A stretch of DNA of 64,000 nt, from positions 124,001 to 188,000 of the forward strand of contig JAJZVA010000001.1 of NCBI GenBank assembly GCA_021845905.1, in the 5' to 3' direction. The first letter of the stretch is position 1; the number at the start of each line of letters is the position of its first letter. Position numbers and translations under genes: made by a program. Positions 18,347-27,730 of the stretch are shown here, in pieces. Below the pieces are notes generated by a model, which saw only the letters and a list, made by a program, of their open reading frames with translations, made no database searches and was not told the origin of the DNA. This DNA comes from Pseudomonadota bacterium (GTDB lineage Bacteria; Pseudomonadota; Alphaproteobacteria; Micavibrionales; UBA2020).

Positions 18347-19298
18347 GATCTTCATCGACGATCGTGATGCGCGCGCCGTTGGTGACGATCCCGTAGTCCG
18401 CGAGCTTCGGCTAGGCGCGCGAGAGCGTTCCCGTTTCCATGCCCAGCCGCGCGGCGATCAGCGACTTCTTGTAGGGCAGCGTGAACCCCTGCGGATCGAG
18501 ACCGTAGGAAGCGCAAATCCGCCGCAAAAACGAGGAGAGAATTTCCGGCGCCGTCATGGTCGCCCGCTGCTCCATTTCAAGCTGCTTCAGCATATTGCGT
18601 TCGGCAAGCGAGGTCATCAGCCTCTCGGCGACCTTGTCATGCTTGCGCAAAACGCTTTTGAATGCGTCGACCGGCAGCTTGACGGCATAGACATCGTCGA
18701 TGGCGCGCGCGCCGGTGCGGTAAACGCCATCCGTCAGACAGGCGGCCGATTTGCAAAACACATCGCCCGCCTTGTGCAACTCGACCGTTATTTCCTCGTT
18801 GCCGGCAGTCGTGTTGAAATGCTGCACGTGGCCGCTGCACAGGATATAGAGGTGCGTGATGGGCTCGCCTTCCTGAAACAGGCACGATTTCTTGGGATAC
18901 AAAAAAGGTCCCTCGCCCGCGGGCAGTTTCATTTTTTCACGGGGAGAAAGATCGGCGAACAGCGGAATGTTCCGCACCACGCGGTTGGCGATCAGCCGCA
19001 TCATCTTGCCGCGCGCGGTTTCTGATTTCTGAATGTCCCGGCGCAGTTCGTGGCCCGGAATGCGCGTCAGGATCACCTGGCCGTTCGCGCGGGCATTGGC
19101 GCAACGCTTGCTGCCGAGAACGACTGCCATTTCGCCGATCACGTCGCCCGGGCCGACCTGCGCCAAAAGCAATTCGCTTCCGTCCGTCGTGCGCGCGAAA
19201 ATATCCAGCGTGCCGCTTTCCACTTTGTAGGCGTGGTCTTCCTGCATGCCCTGCTGCAATACAAGCGTACCGTCTTCTATGAGTTCCTTTTGAGCCAT
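18324..19298 (-). pseudogene. Crp/Fnr-type regulator with in-frame amber codon
   Basis: Two cyclic-nucleotide-binding-like domains (about residues 1-100 and 110-230) are followed by a Crp-type helix-turn-helix. The first domain contains VGPGDVIGEMAVVLGS. The ORF stops with TAG at 18411-18413, directly after IAARLGMETGTLSRA, in the middle of the winged helix. The same frame then continues with PKLADYGIVTNGARITIVDE, exactly the missing wing, to a TGA at 18324. Thus the 295-residue product should lack part of its DNA-binding domain unless the TAG is read through. A sequencing error is the main alternative. Confidence 0.75.
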
Positions 19299-19601
19299 GA
19301 GAGCACACTCTCCTTAATATTAATATTATAGAAAATAATATACAATTTTATTAATAATCACAAAATTTCACGGGTATTATATAAATTCCTTTTATTTTTA
19401 ATATGATACATGAAATATTGCAAGTGGATATTTTGCCGGCAATGCATACCCATATACCACAAATGGTTATTTCTTATGCTTCAGGCCTTCCGATTAAGGC
19501 TTTTTTGACGGTCATCAACTTATATTTGCACAGGAAAGAGCATATTACTTGTGCGTGCCGCACCAATTTTAACCGGCTTTGTTTTATTAAGGAGAAATGA
19601 C
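19299..19601. other. AT-rich divergent intergenic region
   Basis: This 303-base gap between the broken Crp-type gene and the small lipoprotein gene is strongly AT-rich (for example runs of TTAATATTAATATT). It must hold divergent promoters. A 65-codon ORF at 19403-19600 has no ribosome binding site and reads into the lipoprotein's leader, so I do not call it a gene. No stable hairpin or repeat is evident. Confidence 0.5.
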
Positions 19602-19850
19602 ATGAAACGCATAGCCTTTATCCCCCTCCTTGCCGCGCTGGCTCTCGCCGGGTGCGCGCAACATCTCAGCGATAAAGACCGCGCCCTGCTGATGGAAGCG
19701 CACGATCTCGCGCAACAGGCGCAGATCTCCTCCGCACAGGCCGTCACGACAGCACAAGCGGCAAAAGCGGAAGCGGACAAAGCCGAAGCCGACGCCGCTG
19801 CCGCCAATGAAAAAGCGCACCGGATGTTCCGCGCCAGTCAGAACAAATAA
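19602..19850 (+). CDS. Small Lpp-like lipoprotein
   Basis: This is an 82-residue predicted lipoprotein: signal peptide MKRIAFIPLLAALALAGC with lipobox LAGC, then a mature chain of about 65 residues that is one long Ala/Glu/Lys-rich helix of coiled-coil type (AAKAEADKAEADAAAANEKA). This resembles OprI/Lpp-like outer-membrane lipoproteins. AAGGAG precedes the ATG by 7 bases. It is convergent with an L,D-transpeptidase gene; L,D-transpeptidases can tether Lpp to peptidoglycan, although no C-terminal Lys-Tyr-Arg tether is seen (the tail is SQNK). Confidence 0.8.
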   Translation: MKRIAFIPLLAALALAGCAQHLSDKDRALLMEAHDLAQQAQISSAQAVTTAQAAKAEADKAEADAAAANEKAHRMFRASQNK

Positions 19851-19853
19851 AGT

Positions 19854-20828
19854 TTATTTTTCAGCTGTTCTTTTTTGCGGGGCGGACAGCGCGGAACCCT
19901 GACCGCGTGTCGCGACGACGACGGGAACACCGGAACGCCACATCACCGCTCTCCGCACCGCAGGCCAGTCGATCTTCGCGCCCCTGCTGGCCAGTTGATA
20001 AACGTCGCCATAGACATCGGGTATGTCGCGGATGACGAATTTTTCATGGCCGGCGATTTCATCCGCCTGTTCCTGCGATGGCGTGACTTGCAGCAAAAGC
20101 CTGTTTCCGTCCCAGCCGATCTTGTAAGCCCTGTCGATGACAGTGACTTGCGCGCCCGTCTTGATGGCCTTGAACAGGGCCTCTATATCTTCCGGATAAA
20201 GGCGCATGCACCCGTGGCTGGAGCGACGGCCTATGCCGTAGGGCATGTTCGTGCCGTGGATCAGATAGCTCGGCCAGCCCAGATGCAGCGCATATTGCCC
20301 GAGCGGATTGTCCGGCCCGGCGGGGAAAAACGGCTTGATGTCCGGCTTTTCCTTGCGGATGGAATCGGGAACGATCCAGACCGGGTGCGCCTCCTTGCGA
20401 ACGACCGTCGTCGTGCCTGTCGGCGTCTGCCAGCCTTTCATGCCGATGCCCATGGGAAACGTCATGACGGTTTGCGGATCGGGATAATAAAACAGCCGCA
20501 ACCCCGAAAGATCCGCCACAATGCCCTGGTGCGGCAAAGGCGGCAGGACATATTCGGTCGGGATGGTCAGAACCGTTCCCGCTTTCGGCAACCATGTGCT
20601 GACATCGGGATTGGCCGCCCTGATCTCGACGATGCCGATGTCGAAACGGCGGGCGATGCTGTAGAGCGTATCCCGCCTTTTAACGGTATAATGGACGACT
20701 TTCCCGACGACATTGCCCCCATCCAGAGGATAGGTCGCCGCGTGTGCGGCACCGTTGCAAAAAAGCAGTCCCGCGCACAATAGAACGACGGCCATCAAAG
20801 AAGCGAACAAACGGGAGACATGGGGCAT
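19854..20828 (-). CDS. LysM and L,D-transpeptidase (YkuD) protein
   Basis: A 324-residue periplasmic enzyme that makes 3-3 cross-links in peptidoglycan or anchors proteins to it. After a signal peptide (MPHVSRLFASLMAVVLLCAG... AHA) comes a LysM motif (VVHYTVKRRDTLYSIARRF) and a YkuD domain with the catalytic HGTNMPYGIGRRSSHGCMRL. Start 20828 is chosen because it begins the signal peptide; the track start at 21029 adds 67 unlikely residues. It is convergent with the small lipoprotein gene. Confidence 0.88.
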   Translation of the reverse strand: MPHVSRLFASLMAVVLLCAGLLFCNGAAHAATYPLDGGNVVGKVVHYTVKRRDTLYSIARRFDIGIVEIRAANPDVSTWLPKAGTVLTIPTEYVLPPLPHQGIVADLSGLRLFYYPDPQTVMTFPMGIGMKGWQTPTGTTTVVRKEAHPVWIVPDSIRKEKPDIKPFFPAGPDNPLGQYALHLGWPSYLIHGTNMPYGIGRRSSHGCMRLYPEDIEALFKAIKTGAQVTVIDRAYKIGWDGNRLLLQVTPSQEQADEIAGHEKFVIRDIPDVYGDVYQLASRGAKIDWPAVRRAVMWRSGVPVVVATRGQGSALSAPQKRTAEK

Positions 20829-21034
20829 TGTAAATATCCTGAAAAGCCGCTTATTGTCATGCAGAGGCATACCTTTGTCAAACATGCAAGAAGCCTCGGT
20901 TTCCAGCACGCACGACGTTTTGGCGGGAATATTTTGCATTTTCATAACTAAAAAATTCGGTGACGATCCGTCTTGCTTTTTAAACCTATGGCAATTAGGA
21001 TCAAATATTATTTCGTCACACTCATGCAAGGGAC

Positions 21035-21961
21035 ATGCCTGTGGTAGAAGCAGTTACGCCGCAAAAACAAGAAGATAACACGCCAGCGGGAACGGCAAAC
21101 CCCCGCTATGCGCAACGCTTCGTGAAAGGTCTCGTCGGAGACAATAAATTCTGGTCGCGCTTCGGGGCCGTGTTCAGCGGGATTAACCTGCTCGGACAAG
21201 GCGTCGTGGGCGGGCTGTGCGTCTTTTCCCCGGGGCTGGCGACGCAGATCGCCCACGTTATCGGCATCACCGCGCTCAGCACCACCGGCCTTGCCGCCAT
21301 GCCGCTGATCGCGCAGGCGGGCCTTGTTGCCGGCTCCATCGCGCTCATCGGCATCGGACTCTCCGCCATTGGCCTCGGTTTTCCCGGAGCATGGCAGCGC
21401 CTGGAAAAACGTTGCGCGGATACTTTCCCGAAATTCAACCCGCTCAGAAAGATCAGAGAACCGTTTTTCCGCGGACGCCGCAAGAAGCAAGTAACGCAAC
21501 CGGAACGGAAAGGCCCGCTCTCCAGCCTGAAATCGAAATTCAAAGAGCACCATATGGACGTTTTCCTGTCCGGCGTCACGCTTGAAGGCTCCACCGTCGC
21601 GGCTTTGGCCTGGCCGACGGTCATCGTCGCCATTGCTTCGGCGCCGCTCAGCGTTCTCGGTTGCACCGTCATGGCCTGGGCCGCGTTCAATACCGTCCTT
21701 TGCACCTTCGACATCTTCAATTCATCTAAAACGCTGGTTCAGGCTTATAAAACCGGCAACCGCAAAAGACTGGCGAAAAGAAGCGAGAAACGCGAGCGCA
21801 AAGCGGTGCATATCGCTCCGCCGCCCGTAGAGAAAGCCAAGGCGTTGCCCGCCGCCGCCACTCAGGCCTTCAACGACAACGTCGCGCCAGTCAAATCCGA
21901 TGCGTCGCTCATCGTAGCGCCGGCGGAGAAAAAATTTTCCAATGGGATAAATCCCCGCTAA
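21035..21961 (+). CDS. Hypothetical membrane protein
   Basis: I do not recognise this 308-residue protein. It has four or more hydrophobic stretches in two clusters (about 40-110 and 185-230), separated by a very basic loop (FFRGRRKKQVTQPERK), and a long soluble tail rich in Ala, Lys and Pro. AAGGG precedes the ATG. It is divergent from the L,D-transpeptidase gene. No family motif is visible, so no function is proposed. Confidence 0.6.
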   Translation: MPVVEAVTPQKQEDNTPAGTANPRYAQRFVKGLVGDNKFWSRFGAVFSGINLLGQGVVGGLCVFSPGLATQIAHVIGITALSTTGLAAMPLIAQAGLVAGSIALIGIGLSAIGLGFPGAWQRLEKRCADTFPKFNPLRKIREPFFRGRRKKQVTQPERKGPLSSLKSKFKEHHMDVFLSGVTLEGSTVAALAWPTVIVAIASAPLSVLGCTVMAWAAFNTVLCTFDIFNSSKTLVQAYKTGNRKRLAKRSEKRERKAVHIAPPPVEKAKALPAAATQAFNDNVAPVKSDASLIVAPAEKKFSNGINPR

Positions 21962-22050
21962 AAAAACCGGCGCCACGCGCCCGTGCCGATTTTTCCCGCA
22001 CGCGCGCGCCGATGTGATATCATTGAGCGGCCACGACCAAGGGGAATCAT

Positions 22051-23886
22051 GTGAGCGTTGTTGATATACTCGCCTGCTTTGAACGGATAACAGACCAGTT
22101 TCTCCCGAAAGAAGAATTCGCCGCCAGACTCAACGCAGGACGCCGATTGCGCGTGAAATACAGCCTGGATATAAAAACGCCGGCGTTGCATATCGGCCAC
22201 GCGGTCAATCTCTGGCTTCTGCGCGCGATGCAGGATGAAGGCCACAAGGCGGTGATCGTCTTCTCCGACTTCACCAACCGCAACGGCGACGACGACGGAC
22301 GGCTGGAGACGATCTGGAACATTCCCGCGGCGGAAGCCGACGAGCGCATCGCCGCACTCACCGAACAGCTGAAAATAATTCTCCGCTTCGACAGCCCGGA
22401 CCTGCTCGAAATCCGCAGGAGCTCCGAATGGTATGACGCCATGGGCGTTCAGGACATGCTCGATATTTTCTCGCTCGTCACGCACGCGCGGCTCATCTCG
22501 CGGGTTGATTTTCAGGCGCGCATCGCGGAGGGAACCGAAATACACTTTAACGAACTCGTCTACCCCATCCTGCAAGGCTACGATTCCTGCATGGTGCGGG
22601 CGGACATCGCCCTGCTCGGCTCGAACCGCCTGTTCAACGAGTCGCTCGGCCGCCTGTTGCAGGAGAAGCACAAGCAAAAGCCGCAAACCCTGCTCACCAC
22701 GATCATCACGCCCGGCATCGACGGACGCAAAAAACAATCGCCCCGCCGCCATAACGACATCTCCCTGCTGCACGCGCCGCGCGACAAGTTCGGCCGCGTC
22801 ATGCGCATCCCCGACGCGCTGATCGGCGAATATTTCAAGGTCTACACCGACGTTTCACCGGAAAAAATAGCCGCCGCGCTCAGGAAAAGCCCGCGCGACG
22901 CGAAAATCGACCTCGCCGTCGCCATCGTCGCCCGCTATCACGGCGCGGAAACGGCGCGCACGGAACGCGACTGGTTCGACAATACCATTTCAAAGGGTTA
23001 CATCCCCGACGATCTGCCGACACTCGTGCTCAACGCGAGCGATATGGAGGCGCTCGACCTCGTTGTTCTCGCGCGCCCGCGCAAAAGCCGCGGCGACTCG
23101 CGCCGCCTGATTCTGCAGCGCGGCGTTTCCCTCAACGGACGCAAGATCGCGCGTCCGGATCAGGAACTCTTTCTCAAGGACAACGACACCCTGCAAGTCG
23201 GACGGCTGAAATGGCTGCGCATCAGGGTCGAAGAGCCTCCAGTTTTCCACACGGAACGGCTGGAAATCCGTCCCGTTCAGGTGCGCGACATACAAAACAT
23301 CTCGAAGAACATCCCCATCGAGGACATCAACAAATACATCGTCCGTTTCAGCAACAAAAAGAAAAAGACCGAAACCGACATAAGGGACGCCTTCAAGAAA
23401 ATCATCCTGCAATCGGGTGAAAAGCATGAAGGCCTGTGGATGATCTCGCTGAAGGACAATCCCGGCACCCCGCTCGGGATAGCCTACCTGCGCAGCGACA
23501 GGTGGGACAAGCCGCAGAACATCTGGATATCTCCGGAAGTCGTCAATCCTGAAACGCTCGCCAAGCAGGCCATGGCCGAGCTCAGCGTGCAGGCCCTGCT
23601 CAGCCTCGATCCGCAAAGCGCGGCCTTCCAGAAAGCTTTCGCCATCGTGACAGCGCCGCGCGACTACGAAGCGCTCTACGACATCGTCAGGAACATCAAT
23701 CCCGAATTTCTCGACAGGGGCCTCGTGCCCGAGGGCATGCAGGGCTTTACCTACGAAGGCTGGGAAAAAATGCAGCAGTGGCGGCGCATCACGACGCCGT
23801 GGCTCTTCAAGGAGGATCCGCGCGCGATCTTCAATAAAAAATTCAACCCGGCGCAAACACCCGAACACAATCCGAAAGACAAATAA
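22051..23886 (+). CDS. TyrRS-like protein fused to S4 and GNAT domains
   Basis: Residues 1-300 of this 611-residue protein follow bacterial tyrosyl-tRNA synthetase, with an intact HIGH signature (TPALHIGHAVNL) and the tyrosine-pocket segment YPILQGYDS. The KMSKS loop is degenerate: DGRKKQSPRR stands where DG-x-x-KMSKS is expected, and GGTDQ is replaced by GSNR. An S4-like RNA-binding segment follows (RRLILQRGVSLNGRKIARPD). The C-terminal 210 residues begin HTERLEIRPVQVRD and look like a RimJ-type GNAT domain. The start is GTG after AAGGGG. It is unlikely to be the housekeeping TyrRS; substrate unknown. Confidence 0.75.
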   Translation: MSVVDILACFERITDQFLPKEEFAARLNAGRRLRVKYSLDIKTPALHIGHAVNLWLLRAMQDEGHKAVIVFSDFTNRNGDDDGRLETIWNIPAAEADERIAALTEQLKIILRFDSPDLLEIRRSSEWYDAMGVQDMLDIFSLVTHARLISRVDFQARIAEGTEIHFNELVYPILQGYDSCMVRADIALLGSNRLFNESLGRLLQEKHKQKPQTLLTTIITPGIDGRKKQSPRRHNDISLLHAPRDKFGRVMRIPDALIGEYFKVYTDVSPEKIAAALRKSPRDAKIDLAVAIVARYHGAETARTERDWFDNTISKGYIPDDLPTLVLNASDMEALDLVVLARPRKSRGDSRRLILQRGVSLNGRKIARPDQELFLKDNDTLQVGRLKWLRIRVEEPPVFHTERLEIRPVQVRDIQNISKNIPIEDINKYIVRFSNKKKKTETDIRDAFKKIILQSGEKHEGLWMISLKDNPGTPLGIAYLRSDRWDKPQNIWISPEVVNPETLAKQAMAELSVQALLSLDPQSAAFQKAFAIVTAPRDYEALYDIVRNINPEFLDRGLVPEGMQGFTYEGWEKMQQWRRITTPWLFKEDPRAIFNKKFNPAQTPEHNPKDK

Positions 23887-23896
23887 GCGGGCGGCT

Positions 23897-24655
23897 TCAT
23901 CCGAAAATATTGTAGCCGTTATCGACGTAAATGACCTGCCCCGTAATATGCAGCGCCTTGTCGGACAGCAAAAAAGCCGCCGCCTCGCCCACCTGATCGA
24001 TGCCCACAAGCTGGTGCGTCGGCGCCGTGCGCGCGGCCTTTTCCATCAGAAGATCGAAATGCGCAAGCCCGGAGGCGGCGCGCGTCCTGACCGGCCCCGG
24101 CGACAGCGCATTGACGCGAACGCCGCGCGCGCCCTGCTCCGCCGCCAGATAGCGAACCGAGGCTTCCAGCGCGGCCTTGACCGGTCCCATGATGCCGTAG
24201 TTGGCGATCACTTTTTCCGAACCGTAATAGCTCATCGTCAGGATCGCCCCGCCGTCTTTCATCAAAGGCTCCGCCGCTTTCGTCAGCCGGATGAGCGAAT
24301 GGCACGAAACGTCCATCGCCACGCCGAAACCCGCCGCTGAAGAATCGGTCACGCGCCCCTGCAAATCGGCTTTGGGCGCGAAGGCGATCGAATGCAGGAG
24401 AAAGTCGAGCCTGCCCCATTGACGGCCGATCTCCGCGAACAAGGCTTCGGTTTGCGCGTCGTCCGTCACGTCGAGCGGCATGAAGAGCGGGGCTGAAATT
24501 TCCTGCGCGAGCGGCGCGACGTATGATTTGGTCTTTTCGTTTTGATACGTCATCGCGATCCCGGCGCCCGCGGCGTGAAAGACTCTGGCACAGCCCCAGG
24601 CGAGCGAATGTTCGTTGGCGATCCCGACAATAAGCCCTTTTTTACCGTGCATCAT
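23897..24655 (-). CDS. fabI: Enoyl-[acyl-carrier-protein] reductase FabI
   Basis: A 252-residue short-chain dehydrogenase of the FabI type, reducing trans-2-enoyl-ACP in fatty-acid elongation. It has the FabI cofactor loop GLIVGIANEHSLAWG, the catalytic MSYYGSEKVIANYGIMGPVKAALE (Tyr-x6-Lys), and the C-terminal ITGQVIYVDNGYNI. Its start overlaps the ackA stop by 4 bases, so it is the last gene of pta-ackA-fabI. It may be a second FabI serving acyl-CoA or PHB-type metabolism, as this operon arrangement recurs in alphaproteobacteria. Confidence 0.92.
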   Translation of the reverse strand: MMHGKKGLIVGIANEHSLAWGCARVFHAAGAGIAMTYQNEKTKSYVAPLAQEISAPLFMPLDVTDDAQTEALFAEIGRQWGRLDFLLHSIAFAPKADLQGRVTDSSAAGFGVAMDVSCHSLIRLTKAAEPLMKDGGAILTMSYYGSEKVIANYGIMGPVKAALEASVRYLAAEQGARGVRVNALSPGPVRTRAASGLAHFDLLMEKAARTAPTHQLVGIDQVGEAAAFLLSDKALHITGQVIYVDNGYNIFG

Positions 24656-25767
24656 GCGTTTTTCGCCTCCGTCAGCGGCTGCCTTGCAATATCCAGCGCG
24701 TGCATCGCCATGACGCGCTCCTCGTTGGCGGGAATGACATGCGTCTCGAAGGGCATCAGAAACGCGACGCGGCGGAGAATATTGTCCCGCACCGGCTCTG
24801 CGTTCTCGCCGATCCCTCCGGTGAAAACGACGCCGTCGACGCCGCCGAGCGCGACCGCCATCATGCCCATGAACTGCGCGACGCGCAAAGCGAAATAATC
24901 GAGCGCGAACGCAGCCCGCGGGTCATCGCTTTCCAGCAGCGCCTTGACGTCGTTGCTGACGCCGGAAAGTCCCTTGAGTCCGGAATCATGATAAAAAATA
25001 CGCTCCGTTTCCTCCGCCGTCAGACCCAAATCGCGGATCATATGAAGAACCACGCCCGGATCGAGCGCGCCGGTGCGCGTGCCCATCGGCAATCCGTCGA
25101 GCGCCGTCATGCCCATCGTCGTATCGACGCTTTTTCCGTCTTTCATGGCGCAGAGGCTCGCGCCATTGCCGAGATGCGCGACGATCACGCGCCCTTTGGC
25201 GAGCGCCGGATAATCCCGCCGCAAGACATGCGCGATCCATTCATAGGACAGGCCGTGGAAACCATAGCGCCGGATGCCCTTGTCCGTCAGGCTCAGCGGC
25301 AGCGCGTAAACGCCGAAGAGCGGATCGTGACCGGCATGAAAAGCCGTGTCGAAACAGGCGATTTGCGGCAAATCCGGCTTCAGTTTCGTCAGGATATCGA
25401 TCGCGGCGAGGTTGTGCGGCTGATGCAGGGGCGCAAGACTGCCAAGACCGCGCAACGTCTCCATGATCTCCGGCGTCAGCGCAACAGGGGCATGAAACAG
25501 CGTGCCGCCGTGCACCACGCGGTGCGCGGCGATGGCGATGTCGCCGTGCATTTTTTCCCCGATCCAGCGGAGTATGAAACGCAGCGCCTCTTCGTGCGTT
25601 CTGCCTGCAGGCAAAACCGCCTTGTCATTTCCGGCGGCAAAAACCGGCGCCGTGCCAATCCCCGAGACTTGCCCGCCCGCCTGCAACGCCAGATCCGCCC
25701 CGCCGTCGAACAGGCTGAACTTGATGCTGGAAGACCCGGCATTAAGGACAAGAACCGTTGCCGTCAT
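24652..25767 (-). CDS. ackA: Acetate kinase
   Basis: Acetate kinase interconverts acetyl phosphate and ADP with acetate and ATP. The 371-residue protein opens with VLVLNAGSSSIKFSLFD, the AckA signature, and has FDTAFHAG, RYGFHGLSYEWI, HLGNGASLCA, TMGMTALDGLPMGTRTG and FTGGIGENA. I start at 25767 (MTATVLVLN); the track ORF extends upstream through the pta gene in another frame. ATGA overlaps on both sides (pta and fabI) indicate one translationally coupled operon. Confidence 0.95.
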   Translation of the reverse strand: MTATVLVLNAGSSSIKFSLFDGGADLALQAGGQVSGIGTAPVFAAGNDKAVLPAGRTHEEALRFILRWIGEKMHGDIAIAAHRVVHGGTLFHAPVALTPEIMETLRGLGSLAPLHQPHNLAAIDILTKLKPDLPQIACFDTAFHAGHDPLFGVYALPLSLTDKGIRRYGFHGLSYEWIAHVLRRDYPALAKGRVIVAHLGNGASLCAMKDGKSVDTTMGMTALDGLPMGTRTGALDPGVVLHMIRDLGLTAEETERIFYHDSGLKGLSGVSNDVKALLESDDPRAAFALDYFALRVAQFMGMMAVALGGVDGVVFTGGIGENAEPVRDNILRRVAFLMPFETHVIPANEERVMAMHALDIARQPLTEAKNA

Positions 25768-26729
25768 TTTATTTTCCCCTTGCGCCGCGCGTCCGCCAGC
25801 TTCACGGCCAGCGCGCACGACATCAGCCGCGCGCGCAGGTTGTCCGCGCGGCTGGTGAGAATGACCGGCACGCGCGCGCCGAGAACGATGCCCGCCGCGT
25901 CCGCCCCGCCGAGAAACGTCAGCTGCTTGGCGAGAATATTGCCGGATTCGATCTCGGGCACGACGAGGATGTCGGCGTCGCCAGCAACGTCGGAAACGAT
26001 GCCTTTCTCTTTCGCCGCCGCGCTGCTGATGGCGTTGTCGAAGGCGAGCGGCCCGTCGAGAATGCCGTCGGTGATCTGCCCGCGCTCCGCCATTTTGCAC
26101 AAGGCCGCCGCGTCGATCGTCGCCTGCATCTTCGGGTTGACGGTTTCAACCGCTGCGAGAAGGGCGACTTTCGGCTTTCTGTCATGATCGAACAGCGTGC
26201 GCCAGAGGTTGATCGCGTTTTGAGCGATATCCGCCTTGACGCTCAAATCAGGCGCGATGTTGATTGCCGCGTCGGTCACGATCAGCGCCTTGTGATAGCT
26301 CGGCACGGACATGACGAAGGCGTGGCTGATGCGGCGCGCCGTGCGCAGGCCGGACGCCGAAGGCACGATCGCACCCAGCAGCTCGTCCGTATGGAGCGCG
26401 CCTTTCATGATCGCACCGACCTTGCCTGTCGCCGCCAGTTCCGCCGCCTTGGCCGCCGCGGCATGGCTGTGTTCCACGTCGATCAGCTCCCACGCGCCGA
26501 TGTCCGTTTTGGCTTCGCGCGCCGCCGCGGCGATCCGCTCTTTCGGACCGATCAGAACGGGGATAATCAGTTTTTCGCGCGTCGCGTCGAGAACCGCCTC
26601 GATCACTTCAGGCCGCACCGGATGCACGACGGCGGTGCGCACGGAATCCATGTTCTTGCAGGACTCTATGATGTCCTGATAATAATCGCGCGGACGCACG
26701 TCCGCGACGCTGATTCTGACTTCTTTCAT
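25764..26729 (-). CDS. pta: Phosphate acetyl/butyryltransferase
   Basis: A 321-residue phosphotransacetylase-fold enzyme converting acetyl-CoA and phosphate to acetyl phosphate. Conserved features are VGAIMKGALHTDELL, the run DAAINIAPDLSVKADIAQNA, DGILDGPLAFDNAIS and ILVVPEIESGNIL. Length and sequence resemble Ptb/short Pta enzymes, often annotated as bifunctional enoyl-CoA hydratase/phosphate acetyltransferase although the hydratase part is absent here. An AAGGGG ribosome site precedes the ATG. First gene of the pta-ackA-fabI operon. Confidence 0.9.
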   Translation of the reverse strand: MKEVRISVADVRPRDYYQDIIESCKNMDSVRTAVVHPVRPEVIEAVLDATREKLIIPVLIGPKERIAAAAREAKTDIGAWELIDVEHSHAAAAKAAELAATGKVGAIMKGALHTDELLGAIVPSASGLRTARRISHAFVMSVPSYHKALIVTDAAINIAPDLSVKADIAQNAINLWRTLFDHDRKPKVALLAAVETVNPKMQATIDAAALCKMAERGQITDGILDGPLAFDNAISSAAAKEKGIVSDVAGDADILVVPEIESGNILAKQLTFLGGADAAGIVLGARVPVILTSRADNLRARLMSCALAVKLADARRKGKIK

Positions 26730-26812
26730 GACGCACCCCTTGCTTGCAGCCCGATGATAGGCGCATGCCCCTGCATCGGCTTGACTTTCGTCAAGATACA
26801 GAAAAAATGCGC

Positions 26813-27730
26813 TTAATACCAGACGCTCCGCGTTCTGTGCGGTTTTCGTTCATATATATCGGGGTCATACCCGCGATGCCAGAGCATATGATCGATGTTG
26901 ACGGATGTTATGCCGCCTCCGAGCGCCTTCCGCATGCATTCGACAACATGGATTGCCGACGCGCGGAGCTCGATTTCTTTTTCAGAACCGTCGTGAATGG
27001 CTTCATCCGTTGTATATTCCAGTATGCCGTCGCAACGCAGCACATGCGGCACCATATTATCGGCGAAGCAGGTCAGCCTGTCCACATCGCGCAAGTCGCC
27101 AAGCGCAAGATTCATGTCGGCTCCCAAAATCTGCGCGCGCTTCAGAATGGGAACATCGCGCCCTTTGTAATGATGCACGTCACGGAAATGCGGCCACGCG
27201 CCGACCGTCTCGGCCAGCGCCGCCGCAGAATGACCGCAGGCGGAAAGCAGGTTCAAAACCTTGCCGCCGTATTCGGAGACGATTTTCTCTCCCGTCGCGC
27301 GCAGATGGCTGGCGAAGTTATGCAGCAGTTCATCGAGATGCGGATGCCGATCCAGGGAAATGGACAGCAACTCCGACAAATCTTTTGCCGTCACGCGCGT
27401 CCAATCCTGCGGCGTGACGAAATTGTCCTGTTCGAAGGCTTTTTTCAATCCGCGCGCGATCACGTCGTACTCAAGCTCAATGCCCGCTTCCTTTGCGATC
27501 ATGAAATATCCGGAGCCGAAATTGACGCTGTTGAGCGCGAGAATGTAAGCCGCCGTCTTTTCACGATCAGTGGAAACATAATGATGCTCCGCCTCCAATT
27601 CCGTCGTGACGGAATATTTCCCGACGATAAACCGCGCATAGGCGGGGATTTCATCATGATTGATTTTGACGTGAGACACCTGCGCGGCCACTTCCGCGCA
27701 CGCGGGGGCGATATCCGCAACGCGCATCAT
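26813..27730 (-). CDS. Queuosine salvage glycosylase Qng1 (DUF2419)
   Basis: This 305-residue protein matches the DUF2419/Qng1 family, which hydrolyses queuosine 5'-monophosphate to free queuine. Recognisable segments are LALNSVNFGSGYF, HHYKGRDVPILKRAQILGAD and LTCFADNMVPHVLRCDGIL. The start at 27730 overlaps the tgt stop (ATGATGA pattern), so it is translated from the same mRNA as tgt. The pairing is functionally coherent: Qng1 frees queuine and Tgt inserts it in tRNA. Family assignment is from memory of these motifs. Confidence 0.8.
   Translation of the reverse strand: MMRVADIAPACAEVAAQVSHVKINHDEIPAYARFIVGKYSVTTELEAEHHYVSTDREKTAAYILALNSVNFGSGYFMIAKEAGIELEYDVIARGLKKAFEQDNFVTPQDWTRVTAKDLSELLSISLDRHPHLDELLHNFASHLRATGEKIVSEYGGKVLNLLSACGHSAAALAETVGAWPHFRDVHHYKGRDVPILKRAQILGADMNLALGDLRDVDRLTCFADNMVPHVLRCDGILEYTTDEAIHDGSEKEIELRASAIHVVECMRKALGGGITSVNIDHMLWHRGYDPDIYERKPHRTRSVWY

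Noticed and set aside
19403-19600. 65-residue ORF upstream of the small lipoprotein
   Set aside because: No ribosome site, AT-rich region, and it runs into the leader of the real gene.
24700-26187. 495-residue ORF antisense to ackA and pta
   Set aside because: AckA and Pta signatures on the minus strand are unambiguous; this is a shadow.
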